Assembly (NCBI RefSeq): GCF_947497005.1 | Contig: NZ_CANMFF010000002.1 | Location: forward strand, 124,001 to 188,000 | DNA length: 64,000 bases | DNA from: an uncultured Ruegeria sp. | GTDB lineage: Bacteria; Pseudomonadota; Alphaproteobacteria; Rhodobacterales; Rhodobacteraceae | Reading direction: 5' to 3' | Shown: positions 7,641 to 16,705 of the stretch, one piece after another | Layout: the number at the start of each line of letters is the position of its first letter | Numbering within the stretch: the first letter of the stretch is position 1 | Made by a program: the position numbers and the translations under genes | Notes under the pieces: model-generated | What the model was told of the DNA's origin: nothing | Databases searched by the model: none | What the model saw: the letters and a program-made list of their open reading frames with translations, nothing else

Positions 7641-8867
7641 TTACTGACCTCGGGTAGCAGTGAGTTCGACAGTCACCGCGACGGCAAAGCCGAGCGAGTC
7701 TTCGGTGGGCTGGGATGTGCCTACGTCAAACTCCAACCGGTTCAAGTCAATGGTTCCAGCCATGGTGGCGGTGTCGTCCAGAAGATCCAGCGAAAAGGGC
7801 AGGACAATATCGATCGTCTTGTCGCGGATTGTCAGCGGTCCCCGTGCTTCATACCCGTTTTCGGTTTTGAAAAGGTCAGCTGTGAACTGGGCCGTCGGAA
7901 ACTGGGAGTTGTCGAAGAAATCAGCCCCCAATGCCTGATCGGTTACGGTACCAAGGTTGAGAGAGCCTGTCGCTATTGTGACCTCCACGGCCCCTGCTGG
8001 GCCTGGTCCAGCAGGTTCGTCAAAGGTAATTGCCGCTGTCCAATCGGAGAACGAGCCGGTAACGGGGCTGCCCAACTGCGAGATGGTGATCGACAGAGTG
8101 CCGTTCAGGACCTGCCAGTCCGATTGCACCTCGGCCAGTTGGACGTCAGCTTCATCATCGTCGGCCTCACGCGCAAACTCGCCGGCGACCCAGCCGCCGG
8201 TTAGGACGATGGCCCATACTGCAAGCGCGGCGACGGACGGAACAAAGGAATGATGCTGATGTGGAGGTTCCGGGGCGTCCGACTGACCCGGTAACATCCG
8301 GCGCAATGTACTGTCTTTGTCTATGACGTGATGCTTCAGTGCCCCGGCAACATGCAGAGCCAGCGACCCGACAAGCGTCCACATGAACAGCCAATGCAGG
8401 ACGCCTGCAAATTCAGCCACAGCGGTGGATTTTGGTACAAAAGGCAGGTCTTGACCGAAGGGCCAGAGGATTGGGGCGAAACCTTCGGTTGCGGCGTGGT
8501 GAACCCATCCTGTCAGCGGCACGAGCACCAGTGACCCATAGAGGAGCCAGTGGACGGTTTCGGCGGCGAAGGCTTCGGGCTTGTGGTCGGCATTCAATAG
8601 GCCGGGCTTGGTTTGCGTGAAGGCCCACATTATACGTGCTAATGCTACGAAAAACACGGTGACGCCTACGGTTTTATGGATTGAGAACAGACGCGCTGCT
8701 CGGGCTATCTCCGCCTCGGTTGGGGCTGTGGCTGCATGTAACACGGCGTGTGCCAGGTTGTCTGCAATCCAGCCGAGCGGCAGTGCTGTGAGTATCAGTA
8801 ACGCAGTGAGCCAGTGAAACGTCTTTGCGACGCTGCCGTAACTGGAAAAGGAATTGGTCGAGGCCAT
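7641..8867 (-). CDS. Cytochrome b561 fused to a C-terminal YceI domain
   Basis: 408 aa. Residues about 1-210 form a cytochrome b561 (YodB-like) domain with four TM helices and haem-ligand histidines in KTFHWLTALL, FSIHKTVGVT, LHWLFMW and ALHVAGALKHH. After a His-rich linker a fifth TM helix (PSVAALAVWAIVLTGGWVAG) leads to a YceI domain (about 245-408: VLNGTLSITISQLGSPVTGSFSDWTAAITF...DFFDNSQFPTAQFTAD). The layout would tether a periplasmic lipid-binding domain to a quinone-type electron carrier in the inner membrane. The stand-alone yceI converges on it. The fusion is plain in one frame; the substrate is unknown. Confidence 0.88.
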   Translation of the reverse strand: MASTNSFSSYGSVAKTFHWLTALLILTALPLGWIADNLAHAVLHAATAPTEAEIARAARLFSIHKTVGVTVFFVALARIMWAFTQTKPGLLNADHKPEAFAAETVHWLLYGSLVLVPLTGWVHHAATEGFAPILWPFGQDLPFVPKSTAVAEFAGVLHWLFMWTLVGSLALHVAGALKHHVIDKDSTLRRMLPGQSDAPEPPHQHHSFVPSVAALAVWAIVLTGGWVAGEFAREADDDEADVQLAEVQSDWQVLNGTLSITISQLGSPVTGSFSDWTAAITFDEPAGPGPAGAVEVTIATGSLNLGTVTDQALGADFFDNSQFPTAQFTADLFKTENGYEARGPLTIRDKTIDIVLPFSLDLLDDTATMAGTIDLNRLEFDVGTSQPTEDSLGFAVAVTVELTATRGQ

Positions 8868-9041
8868 GGGTGCTACACTCCGGGATTCTGTGCTGCGCCC
8901 AAGTTAAGGTTATAGGAGAGCGACACAAGTAAGCGCGGGTGCACAACAACGGTGCCAGAATGCAGAACACAGGCAGTGCTTGTGCCAGACGGTCAGTCAG
9001 TTTACACCCCGCCGCAACCTAACTCCATCCATGAGGTTGCT

Positions 9042-9980
9042 ATGACACTCGCGTTCGTTTTCCCGGGGCAAGGCGCCCAGACTATCGGTATGGGTAAAGC
9101 CCTGGCTGAGGCCTACCCGGCGGCTCAGGCCGTATTCGATGAGGTGGATGAGGCGTTGGGAGAAAAACTTAGCAATCTGATCTGGGACGGCGATATTGCA
9201 GACCTGACGCTGACCCAGAATGCTCAGCCGGCGCTTATGGCCACGTCCATGGCTGCTATGTGCGCTTTGGAAACCGAAGGCGTTTCGGTCAGCAAGGCGG
9301 CGTTTGTGGCTGGGCATTCTTTGGGCGAGTACTCTGCCCTTGCCGCCGCTGGGGCTTTATCGATTGCTGATACCGCGCGTCTGCTGCGTACCCGTGGTCA
9401 GGCGATGCAAAGCGCCGTGCCCGTGGGCCAGGGGGCTATGGCTGCCGTTCTGGGATTGGACCTGGAAGCAGTGCGCGCCGTGGCGGAGTTGGCCGCGCAG
9501 GGCGAGGTGTGTCAGGCGGCCAATGACAACGATCCAACCCAGGTCGTTGTGTCCGGTTCCAGGGCCGCGGTAGAGCGTGCTGCCGAGATTGCCAAAGAAA
9601 AAGGCGCCAAACGCGCCGTTATGTTGCCTGTAAGTGCTCCATTTCACTGTGCGCTGATGCAACCTGCTGCAGAAGTTATGGCAGAGGCGCTTGCCTCCGT
9701 CGAAATCAAGGCACCCGCCGTGCCTTTGGTGGCCAATGTGCGCGCCGAAGCGATCAGCGATCCTGATCTGATCCGCCAACTGCTGGTCGAACAGGTGACA
9801 GGTTCCGTTCGCTGGCGGGAGAGCGTGCAATTTATGGCAGCGCAGGGCGTGACTGAGACATGGGAAATCGGTGCCGGCAAGGCTTTGTCCGGCATGATCC
9901 GCAAGATCGATCGTGCCATCGTGGGCAAGGCCGTGGGCACTCCGGAAGATGTTCAAAAGGCCCTTCAGGCCGAATCGTAA
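9042..9980 (+). CDS. fabD: Malonyl-CoA:ACP transacylase
   Basis: 312 aa. It transfers malonyl from CoA to ACP to supply fatty-acid elongation. The sequence starts with the family's MTLAFVFPGQGAQTIGMG; the nucleophile is Ser93 in GHSLGEYSALAAAG, with the partner His in SAPFHCALM. The ATG at 9042 gives a standard length, whereas an upstream in-frame extension is not conserved. It is 42 bases from fabG and probably co-transcribed. Confidence 0.97.
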   Translation: MTLAFVFPGQGAQTIGMGKALAEAYPAAQAVFDEVDEALGEKLSNLIWDGDIADLTLTQNAQPALMATSMAAMCALETEGVSVSKAAFVAGHSLGEYSALAAAGALSIADTARLLRTRGQAMQSAVPVGQGAMAAVLGLDLEAVRAVAELAAQGEVCQAANDNDPTQVVVSGSRAAVERAAEIAKEKGAKRAVMLPVSAPFHCALMQPAAEVMAEALASVEIKAPAVPLVANVRAEAISDPDLIRQLLVEQVTGSVRWRESVQFMAAQGVTETWEIGAGKALSGMIRKIDRAIVGKAVGTPEDVQKALQAES

Positions 9981-10022
9981 GCTCAATACGCGTCGTGGCC
10001 GACGCACCAAGAGGAAAACCGA

Positions 10023-10760
10023 ATGTTTGATTTAACAGGTAAGAATGCGCTGATCACCGGTGCTTCGGGTGGGATCGGAGGCGACATTGCACGCGCACTG
10101 CACGACGCAGGCGCAACGGTTGGGTTGTCTGGTACACGAGTCGAGCCGTTGCAGGCTCTGGCAGATGAAATAGGGGATCGCGCTTACGTTCTGCCCTGCA
10201 ATCTGAGCGATCCTGAAGCCGTGACTGCCCTGCCGAAACAGGCGGTTGAGACCATGGGTTCGGTTGACATTCTGGTCAATAACGCCGGGATTACACGAGA
10301 CAATTTGTTCATGCGTATGTCGGATGATGAATGGCAGAGCGTGATCGACGTGAACATGACCGCCACGATGAAACTGTGCAAGGGTGTGATCCGTGGCATG
10401 ATGAAATCCCGCTGGGGCCGGATCATCAACATTTCGTCAGTTGTTGGGGCTATCGGCAATCCGGGGCAGGCAAACTATGCCGCATCCAAGGCTGGAATGG
10501 TGGGCTTTTCCAAGGCGTTGGCGCACGAAGTTGCAACGCGTGGAATTACTGTAAACGCGGTCTCTCCGGGCTTTATCACCACGGCAATGACTGAAAAGCT
10601 GACAGATGAACAAAAGGCTGGTTTGCTGCAGCAAGTCCCGGCAGGTCGAATGGGCGAACCGACCGAAATTGCCGCCGCTGTCTTGTATCTGGCGAGCCCC
10701 GAGGCAGCCTATGTTACCGGAAGCACCTTGCATGTGAACGGTGGTATGGCCATGTTGTGA
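10023..10760 (+). CDS. fabG: 3-oxoacyl-ACP reductase
   Basis: 245 aa short-chain dehydrogenase that reduces 3-oxoacyl-ACP with NADPH. The Rossmann motif ALITGASGGIGGDIA is at the N-terminus, followed by LVNNAGIT and the catalytic Ser-Tyr-Lys (NISSVVGAIGNPGQANYAASKAG). The C-terminus YVTGSTLHVNGGMAML is typical of FabG. It has AGAGGAAAA as RBS and sits between fabD and acpP, which marks it as the fatty-acid synthesis enzyme and not another SDR. Confidence 0.97.
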   Translation: MFDLTGKNALITGASGGIGGDIARALHDAGATVGLSGTRVEPLQALADEIGDRAYVLPCNLSDPEAVTALPKQAVETMGSVDILVNNAGITRDNLFMRMSDDEWQSVIDVNMTATMKLCKGVIRGMMKSRWGRIINISSVVGAIGNPGQANYAASKAGMVGFSKALAHEVATRGITVNAVSPGFITTAMTEKLTDEQKAGLLQQVPAGRMGEPTEIAAAVLYLASPEAAYVTGSTLHVNGGMAML

Positions 10761-10787
10761 TCGCGACAGGGGCGGGCGCGAAAGCGT

Positions 10788-10815
10788 TTGCCTCTTGCGC
10801 CGACTATGCTATAGG
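10788..10815 (+). promoter_or_regulatory. Possible acpP promoter
   Basis: TTGCCT and TATAGG are spaced by 16 bases, about 155 bases upstream of the acpP start in the 208-base fabG-acpP gap. The match to sigma-70 consensus is moderate. Confidence 0.35.
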
Positions 10816-10861
10816 CGGCGCATCTATGCGGAGCCGGTCGTTCAGGTCGGCCTTCTACTTA

Positions 10862-10897
10862 CCCGGTTAACCGGGACCCAAATCGCCCGAAACGGGC
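10862..10897. promoter_or_regulatory. Palindrome and hairpin in the acpP leader
   Basis: CCCGGTTAACCGGG is a perfect 14-bp palindrome (10862-10875), followed by a GCCCG-AAA-CGGGC hairpin (10885-10897). They could be an operator or leader structures for acpP; the sequence does not say which. Confidence 0.35.
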
Positions 10898-10968
10898 AAA
10901 TCAAGGCCAACCCGTGCGGGCAAGGGCAGAATCGGGCAGACCGCCCTGTAAAGGAATGAGGAATAGAC

Positions 10969-11202
10969 ATGAGCGACGTCGCAGATCGCGTTAAGAAGAT
11001 CGTTGTTGAGCACCTGGGTGTTGAAGAAGATAAAGTCGCGGAAAACGCGTCCTTCATCGACGATCTGGGCGCAGACAGCCTGGACACTGTAGAGCTGGTT
11101 ATGGCCTTCGAAGAAGAGTTCGGCATCGAGATTCCCGATGACGCAGCCGAAACCATCCAGACCTTTGGCGACGCCGTCAAGTTCATCAGCGAAGCGTCTT
11201 AA
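10969..11202 (+). CDS. acpP: Acyl carrier protein
   Basis: 77 aa, acidic. The phosphopantetheine attachment site is Ser37 in [25 protein letters not shown]. It carries growing acyl chains in fatty-acid synthesis and is also the acyl donor for LuxI-type synthases such as the one at 2286-3140. The RBS is GGAATGAGGAAT. A long own leader and a strong terminator suggest a separate, highly expressed transcript. Confidence 0.98.
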   Translation: MSDVADRVKKIVVEHLGVEEDKVAENASFIDDLGADSLDTVELVMAFEEEFGIEIPDDAAETIQTFGDAVKFISEAS

Positions 11203-11223
11203 GCGTTTCAATCTGATCAAATG

Positions 11224-11257
11224 CGGCGCTTCCGGGCAACGGAGGCGCCGTTTTTTT
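11224..11257 (+). terminator. Terminator of acpP
   Basis: CGGCGCTTCCG (11224-11234) pairs with CGGAGGCGCCG (11240-11250) with one mismatch, followed by seven T. It is 21 bases past the acpP stop. Confidence 0.88.
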
Positions 11258-11340
11258 ATGCCCGCTCAAAATTCATGCTTGCGTGGTCATATCCGGATGC
11301 GCACTGTTTCCATTGAGGCAAAATTCAAAGTGGACAGGGC

Positions 11341-11880
11341 ATGATAAGATCCACTCCTATGATAAATACCGCGCGTTTGACGCTGTGTGCCATGCGCCCG
11401 GAAGATTTTGACCGGTTCGCCGAGATCTGGCGGGACCCATGTGTTGTGCAGCATATTGGCGGATCACCCCGTTCACGTGGCGAGGCGTGGGATTCGTTTC
11501 TACGCAATGCTGGGCATTGGCATATGGCCGGGTTTGGCCAATGGGGTGTGCTTCAGCAATCGAATCGCAAGCTGATCGGACAGGCCGGTTTCTTTTACGG
11601 TAATCGCGGAATGGGTGAGGATTTCGACGGATTTCCTGAGGCAGGCTGGGTTCTGGCCACCGAAGCTCAGGGGCAGGGGTTGGGTTACGAGGCAGCCAAG
11701 GCGGCCCATGACTGGTTTGACCGGGTGATTCCCGGCCCATTGGTTGCAATGGTGAATGCGTCAAACAGCTCGTCTCAGAAGCTTGCCAAAAAACTTGGGT
11801 ATGTTTTGATGAGGGATGGGGTGTATAGTGAAACCCCGGTGCATTTGTTACGGCGCAACGGACCGCCAGCCCGTGCGTAA
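11341..11880 (+). CDS. GNAT-family N-acetyltransferase (RimJ/RimL type)
   Basis: 179 aa. It follows the RimJ/RimL pattern: ARLTLCAMRPEDFDRFAEIWRDPCVVQHIGG at the N-terminus, then GQAGFFYGNRGM, the acetyl-CoA-binding VLATEAQGQGLGYEAAKAAHDW, and NASNSSSQKLAKKLGYV near the end. The substrate is not predictable. An alternative ATG at 11359 would also give a complete domain. It lies between acpP and fabF but has no evident role in lipid synthesis. Confidence 0.85.
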   Translation: MIRSTPMINTARLTLCAMRPEDFDRFAEIWRDPCVVQHIGGSPRSRGEAWDSFLRNAGHWHMAGFGQWGVLQQSNRKLIGQAGFFYGNRGMGEDFDGFPEAGWVLATEAQGQGLGYEAAKAAHDWFDRVIPGPLVAMVNASNSSSQKLAKKLGYVLMRDGVYSETPVHLLRRNGPPARA

Positions 11881-12002
11881 TTCCGCCTCTTTACCAGTAT
11901 GCCGCAAAATGGCCTAACTGTGCCGATCCCGGTTATTCTGAGCGGGTATTCCAGGTGTATGCTGCCGGGGATTTCAGAGCGATTGAGCGGAGGACCAAGC
12001 TC

Positions 12003-12746
12003 ATGAGGATATACCCCACGATGGAACTGCAGAACGGTAAGTGTGTCACACTGGACAAAGGCCGTTTGGATAACGCGATGATCTGGCACGTGAACCCGGT
12101 TGAAACTGCGCGGAGCTGGGCCGAAGCAGGTGCCGAATGGATGCATCTGACAGACTTCGACGCGATTGAAGGCAAAGATACCAACGCCGAACTGATCGAA
12201 GAAATAATTCGCTGTGCCGAGATACCGGTGCAGTTGGCAGGTGGCATGCGTACGCGCGAACATGTCGAACGCTGGATTGACAAGGGCGCGGGCCGCGTCG
12301 TGATTGGCACACTTGCTGCGCGCGAGCCGAATCTGGTCAAGGAATTGGCCACGCTCTATCCGGATCAAATCGTGCTAGCGGTGGATGTCTGGCAGGGCTT
12401 TGTTATGACCGACGGCTGGCGCAGTCAAAGCGCGTTCACTCCCGAGGCGTTTATTGATGCGTTCGGGGATGCTCCTTTTGCCGCAATCGTCGTCACGGAT
12501 ATCGATAGCGATATGGAAGATGTCGACGCTCAGCTTGGTCTGATCTCGGGATTGGCAAGTCATTCGCGGACTCCGGTGATCGCGAGCGGTGTTGTACGCT
12601 CTGCGGATGATATTTCCCGGTTGGCGTATATCCACAATATTTCGGGTGCGATTGTTGGGCGCGCACTGTTCCGTAAGTCGCTTGATCTGGCTGATGCGCT
12701 GGACATGGCGAAGTCGGCCCACGAACCGGTGGCGCAGTTCCAGTAA
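12003..12746 (+). CDS. HisA-like TIM-barrel protein, divergent paralogue
   Basis: 247 aa. It resembles HisA (ProFAR isomerase) along its whole length: IYPTMELQNGKCVTL, PVQLAGGMRTREHVERW, VVIGTLAAREP, AVDVWQGFVMTDGW, VVTDIDSD, PVIASGVVRSADDI and GAIVGRALF. Known HisA has a catalytic Asp in the first strand (PALDL); here it is Glu (PTMEL). The phosphate-loop SRDGT motif reads DSDMED. It is therefore unlikely to be the histidine-pathway enzyme, and no his genes are nearby. ATG at 12003 is preceded by GCGGAGGACC. Substrate unknown. Confidence 0.85.
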   Translation: MRIYPTMELQNGKCVTLDKGRLDNAMIWHVNPVETARSWAEAGAEWMHLTDFDAIEGKDTNAELIEEIIRCAEIPVQLAGGMRTREHVERWIDKGAGRVVIGTLAAREPNLVKELATLYPDQIVLAVDVWQGFVMTDGWRSQSAFTPEAFIDAFGDAPFAAIVVTDIDSDMEDVDAQLGLISGLASHSRTPVIASGVVRSADDISRLAYIHNISGAIVGRALFRKSLDLADALDMAKSAHEPVAQFQ

Positions 12747-12754
12747 AGCAGTCT

Positions 12755-12782
12755 GCCCTTTCTGCAGGAGGCAAGAAAGGGC
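12755..12782 (+). terminator. Stem-loop after the HisA-like gene
   Basis: GCCCTTTCT (12755-12763) pairs with AGAAAGGGC (12774-12782). No T-run follows, so it is a weak terminator candidate or another RNA structure. Confidence 0.4.
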
Positions 12783-12928
12783 GGGCACCTGTTACAATAA
12801 TCAATAGCAGTACTGCTTTGGGCGATTGCTGGCAGGAAGCCTGTCAGAAATCGCCGTTGCTCTTGCCCCCACACCCCGGGCCGGGGTATGAGCGGTTCTC
12901 ATAACAGGAAGCAGGCAAGAGGCACTTC

Positions 12929-14194
12929 ATGCGCAGAGTCGTTGTTACCGGTCTTGGATTGGTCACTCCTTTGGCCAGCGGGGTCGAGGAAACCTGGTCG
13001 CGGCTGTTGGACGGAGAGTCCGGCGCTGGTCCTATCACGCATTTCGATGCAGAAGGTAGTGGTGTCACCACGACCTACGCCTGTGAGGTGCCGCGCGGGG
13101 ATGGTACCAACGGAACGTTCAATCCCGATGACTGGATGCCGCCGAAAGAGCAGCGCAAAATTGAAGACTTCATCCTGTATTCCATCGCGGCCGCAGAAAT
13201 GGCCTGCAAGGATGCGAACTGGTTGCCAGAAGATGAAGAGGACCGCCTGCGAACAGGTGTTCTGATCGGTTCAGGCATCGGTGGTTTGGGCTCGATCGCC
13301 AACACCGCCAATCTGATCCGTGACAAGGGCCCGCGCCGGGTGTCGCCGTTCTTTATTCCTGGTGCTCTGATCAACCTGGCGTCTGGCCAGGTTTCGATCC
13401 GTCATGGCTTCAAAGGGCCGAACCATTCGGTCGTGACCGCGTGTTCCACTGGTGCGCATGCCATTGGCGACGCCAGCCGTATCATCCGGGCCGGCGACGC
13501 AGACGTCATGGTTGCAGGAGGCGGCGAAGGCTGCATTTGCGAAATCGGCATTGCCGGGTTCAACGCATGTAAAGCACTGTCCACGAAATACGCAGATGAC
13601 CCCAAGGCGGCCAGCCGTCCCTATGATGTGGACCGTGACGGTTTTGTCATGGGCGAAGGCGCGGGCATTGTGGTTCTGGAAGACTATGAGCACGCCAAGG
13701 CGCGTGGTGCCAAGATCTATGCTGAAGTTTTGGGCTATGGCATGTCGGGTGACGCGTATCACATCACTGCACCGTCCGAGGATGGCGACGGAGCTGAACG
13801 TTCGATGAGGGCCGCGCTGCGCAGCGCCGGAATGGAGCCGAAGGATCTGGATTACATCAACGCGCATGGCACCTCGACCATGGCGGACACGATCGAGTTG
13901 GGCGCAGTTGAGCGTCTTCTGGGTGATCACGCCGCGAAAGCCACCATGTCCTCAACCAAATCGGCAACCGGTCATTTGCTGGGAGCTGCGGGCGCGATTG
14001 AGGCGATCTTCTCGATCCTCGCGATCCGCGATCAGGTTGCGCCGCCGACGATCAATCTGGACAACCCTGCAGTGGAGACTCCAATTGATCTCGCTCCGAA
14101 CGCCAAACGCGAGCGTGAGATCAATGTGGCCCTGTCCAATTCGTTTGGATTTGGTGGCACCAATGCCAGCGTGATCTTTGGAAAGGCCAGCTGA
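12929..14194 (+). CDS. fabF: 3-oxoacyl-ACP synthase II
   Basis: 421 aa, the usual KAS II length. It condenses malonyl-ACP with acyl-ACP. The Cys-His-His triad is present: Cys172 in VTACSTGAHAIGD, His in YINAHGTSTMADT and His in KSATGHLLGAAGA. The N-terminus RRVVVTGLGLVTPLASGVEETW is typical. An AAGAGG RBS precedes the ATG. mltG begins at the base after its stop codon, so the two are co-transcribed. Confidence 0.97.
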   Translation: MRRVVVTGLGLVTPLASGVEETWSRLLDGESGAGPITHFDAEGSGVTTTYACEVPRGDGTNGTFNPDDWMPPKEQRKIEDFILYSIAAAEMACKDANWLPEDEEDRLRTGVLIGSGIGGLGSIANTANLIRDKGPRRVSPFFIPGALINLASGQVSIRHGFKGPNHSVVTACSTGAHAIGDASRIIRAGDADVMVAGGGEGCICEIGIAGFNACKALSTKYADDPKAASRPYDVDRDGFVMGEGAGIVVLEDYEHAKARGAKIYAEVLGYGMSGDAYHITAPSEDGDGAERSMRAALRSAGMEPKDLDYINAHGTSTMADTIELGAVERLLGDHAAKATMSSTKSATGHLLGAAGAIEAIFSILAIRDQVAPPTINLDNPAVETPIDLAPNAKREREINVALSNSFGFGGTNASVIFGKAS

Positions 14195-15352
14195 ATGTGG
14201 CGGGCGATTGCATCAAACGCGCTGACCATTCTGGTGGTCGGCTTGTTCCTGATGGGCGGTCTGATCCTTTGGGGGCAGACTCAATACAAGGCCGAGGGCC
14301 CGCTGGAAACCGCAATCTGCCTTCAGGTCAAAAGCGGATCGAACATGACGCGTGTTAGCCAGGAGTTAGAAGAGCAGGGCGCGATCCGCAGCGCCACGAT
14401 CTTTCGGATGGCTGCGGACTACACGGATCGTGCGCAACGTTTGAAAGCGGGTAGCTTTCTGGTGCGCGAAGGTGCGTCGATGGAGCAGATCATCGACGAG
14501 GTTACCAGCAGCGGCGCCAGCACCTGCGGGTCCGAGATCGAATATCGTATCGGCGTTACACGGGCTCAAACCCGTGTGCGCGAGCTGAATCCGGCAACTT
14601 TGGATTTCATCGAGATCGCTTCGTTCGATGCGGCTGAAGAAGAGACACCGGAAGCCTATACCGAGAAACGCAACGAGGCGGACACAAGGTATCGCGTATC
14701 GCTGGCCGAAGGTGTGACCTCGTGGCAGGTGGTCGAGGCGTTGAAATCATTCGAAGCCCTGTCAGGTGAGGTGACCGAGATCCCGGTGGAAGGTATGCTG
14801 GCACCCGACAGCTACGATGTCGTGGCAGGTCAGGACCGCAATGCCATTTTGCAAGAAATGCAGGATAAGCAGCAATTGCGGATCAATGCCGTTTGGGAAA
14901 GCCGTCAGGACGGGCTGCCGCTGGACGGCCCCGAAGAGATGTTGATCCTTGCGTCGATCATTGAAAAAGAAACCGGTGTTTCGGAAGAGCGCGGGCAAGT
15001 GGCTAGCGTTTTTGTGAACCGGCTGAATCAAGGGATGCGGCTGCAGACGGACCCGACCGTGATCTATGGTGTCACCAAAGGGCAGGGCACCTTGGGCCGT
15101 GGGTTGCGGCGCAGCGAGTTGAACCGCCCGACGCCGTGGAACACCTATCAGATCGACGGGTTGCCACCGACACCGATCGCCAACCCCGGTTTGGCAAGTC
15201 TTGAGGCTGCCGTTGCACCGGATGACACAAGCTTTGTGTTCTTTGTCGCGGATGGCACTGGTGGGCACGCATTTGCCGAGACTTTACAAGAACACAATCG
15301 CAACGTCGCCAAATGGCGCGAGATTGAGGCAGAGCAGAGCTCGGGAAATTAA
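14195..15352 (+). CDS. mltG: Endolytic murein transglycosylase
   Basis: 385 aa. One N-terminal TM helix (ALTILVVGLFLMGGLILWG) anchors it in the inner membrane; a LysM-like region follows (LQVKSGSNMTRVSQELEEQGAI). The YceG catalytic domain contains the active-site Glu in LILASIIEKETGVSEERGQVASVFVNRL and the conserved LQTDPTVIYGV...NTYQIDGLPPTPIANPG. MltG cuts nascent glycan strands and so sets their length. It abuts fabF, an association common in bacteria. Confidence 0.95.
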   Translation: MWRAIASNALTILVVGLFLMGGLILWGQTQYKAEGPLETAICLQVKSGSNMTRVSQELEEQGAIRSATIFRMAADYTDRAQRLKAGSFLVREGASMEQIIDEVTSSGASTCGSEIEYRIGVTRAQTRVRELNPATLDFIEIASFDAAEEETPEAYTEKRNEADTRYRVSLAEGVTSWQVVEALKSFEALSGEVTEIPVEGMLAPDSYDVVAGQDRNAILQEMQDKQQLRINAVWESRQDGLPLDGPEEMLILASIIEKETGVSEERGQVASVFVNRLNQGMRLQTDPTVIYGVTKGQGTLGRGLRRSELNRPTPWNTYQIDGLPPTPIANPGLASLEAAVAPDDTSFVFFVADGTGGHAFAETLQEHNRNVAKWREIEAEQSSGN

Positions 15353-15355
15353 TCG

Positions 15356-15421
15356 GAACGAAAAGCGTTTTCGTTCTTTGGATTTGCCAACGCCGGTTCT
15401 TGACCCGGCGTTGGCTTTTTT
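15356..15421 (+). terminator. Tandem stem-loops ending the fabF-mltG transcript
   Basis: First stem: GAACGAAAA (15356-15364) with TTTTCGTTC (15368-15376). Second stem: GCCAACGCCGG (15386-15396) with CCGGCGTTGGC (15405-15415), followed by six T. The second is a clear intrinsic terminator. Confidence 0.85.
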
Positions 15422-15439
15422 GTTGGTGCCGTTCCGGCC

Positions 15440-16705
15440 TTACGCCGCAGGGCGTTTGCCGCGGGGGCGACGCCGTTTGTTGGCAGCGGGTTTTCCATCC
15501 CCATTGGCAGGCTTAGGCTTGAACGCCCGACGGCGGTTGTTCGGGCGGCGCGCAGGCTTTTCTGCTACGGTTCCTTCGGGCAGGGTCCCACTGGCGACCG
15601 GGATGTCAATTTTCATCAGCTTTTGAATCTGACGCAGAAGATCAACCTCTTCGGCTGAACAGAATGCAATTGCCTCACCCTCTCGACCCGCACGCGCAGT
15701 TCGACCAATGCGATGGACGTAGTTATCGGGAACCTCGGGCAGATCATAGTTGATTACATAAGCCACGCCGGGGATGTCGATACCACGCGCGGCGACATCT
15801 GTAGCCACAAGAACGTTAATCTCGCCTGCGCGGAAGGCCTTGATCGCGCGGTCACGTTGCCCCTGGCTCTTGTTGCCATGGATCGAGGCGGCGTTAAAAC
15901 CGTCGGCGACCAGCCCCTTCATCAGTTTTTCAGCGCCGTGCTTCGTGCGCGAGAATACCAACGTCAAAGCGTCCATATCCTTGGATAGAATCTCGCGTAG
16001 CTTGTGGGGTTTCCCCGGCTTGCTGACAAAATGGATCGATTGAGTGATCTTGTCGGCGGCTTTACCCGGGGGCGAGACCTGAACGCGCTGCGGATTGGTC
16101 AGGTAGGCACGGCTGAGCTCTTCCATCTGCTTTGGCATCGTGGCCGAGAACAGCATCGTCTGGCGAGGTGTGCCCAGTTCCGGCGCGATACGGCGCAGGG
16201 CGTGGATGAACCCCATGTCCAGCATTTGGTCAGCCTCGTCCAGCACCAGGTGCCGGACCGAGCTTAGATCGACCGCGCGGCGATCCATCAGATCAATCAG
16301 GCGGCCCGGTGTGGCGACAAGGATGTCAGTGCCGCGGGACAGGAACATGATCTGTTTGTTGATCGATTGGCCCCCAACCACGGTGGCGACACGCAGTTTG
16401 GTGTTTTTGCAAAGGCCGCGCAGGCTGTCGGCGATCTGGTTGACCAGCTCGCGGGTGGGCGCGAGGATCAGTGACTTGGCCATTTTCGGCGCGGGTTTGC
16501 CAGGCTGTGCCAGAAGGTGATCGATCAGCGGCAGACCGAAGGCCAGGGTTTTACCAGTGCCGGTCTGGGCAAGGCCGAGGATATCATGACCCTCAAGCGC
16601 CAGTGGAATGGCCTTGTTTTGGATCGGTGTGGGTTGGGTCAGTTTGGCGCTTTTCAGCGCGTCATTCAGGGCGGGCGCTAGGCCCAGCATATCGAAGTCG
16701 AACAA
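15440..16705 (-). CDS. rhlE: DEAD-box RNA helicase (RhlE-like)
   Basis: 421 aa from the TTG at 16705, which gives the N-terminus (M)FDFDMLGLAPALNDALK and has AAAGGA seven bases upstream. An ATG nine codons further out lacks an RBS. Motifs in order: Q motif PTPIQNKAIP, Walker A AQTGTGKT, PTRELVNQI, TPGRLID, DEAD, SAT, HGNKSQGQRDRAIKAF, ATDVAARGIDIPGV and HRIGRTARAG. The basic Lys/Arg-rich tail (RRPNNRRRAFKPKPAN...) binds RNA. The probable role is RNA remodelling in ribosome assembly or decay, often at low temperature. Confidence 0.94.
   Translation of the reverse strand: MFDFDMLGLAPALNDALKSAKLTQPTPIQNKAIPLALEGHDILGLAQTGTGKTLAFGLPLIDHLLAQPGKPAPKMAKSLILAPTRELVNQIADSLRGLCKNTKLRVATVVGGQSINKQIMFLSRGTDILVATPGRLIDLMDRRAVDLSSVRHLVLDEADQMLDMGFIHALRRIAPELGTPRQTMLFSATMPKQMEELSRAYLTNPQRVQVSPPGKAADKITQSIHFVSKPGKPHKLREILSKDMDALTLVFSRTKHGAEKLMKGLVADGFNAASIHGNKSQGQRDRAIKAFRAGEINVLVATDVAARGIDIPGVAYVINYDLPEVPDNYVHRIGRTARAGREGEAIAFCSAEEVDLLRQIQKLMKIDIPVASGTLPEGTVAEKPARRPNNRRRAFKPKPANGDGKPAANKRRRPRGKRPAA

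Noticed and set aside
12003..12746. Canonical hisA
   Set aside because: The first-strand catalytic Asp and the phosphate loop are altered and no his genes are nearby.
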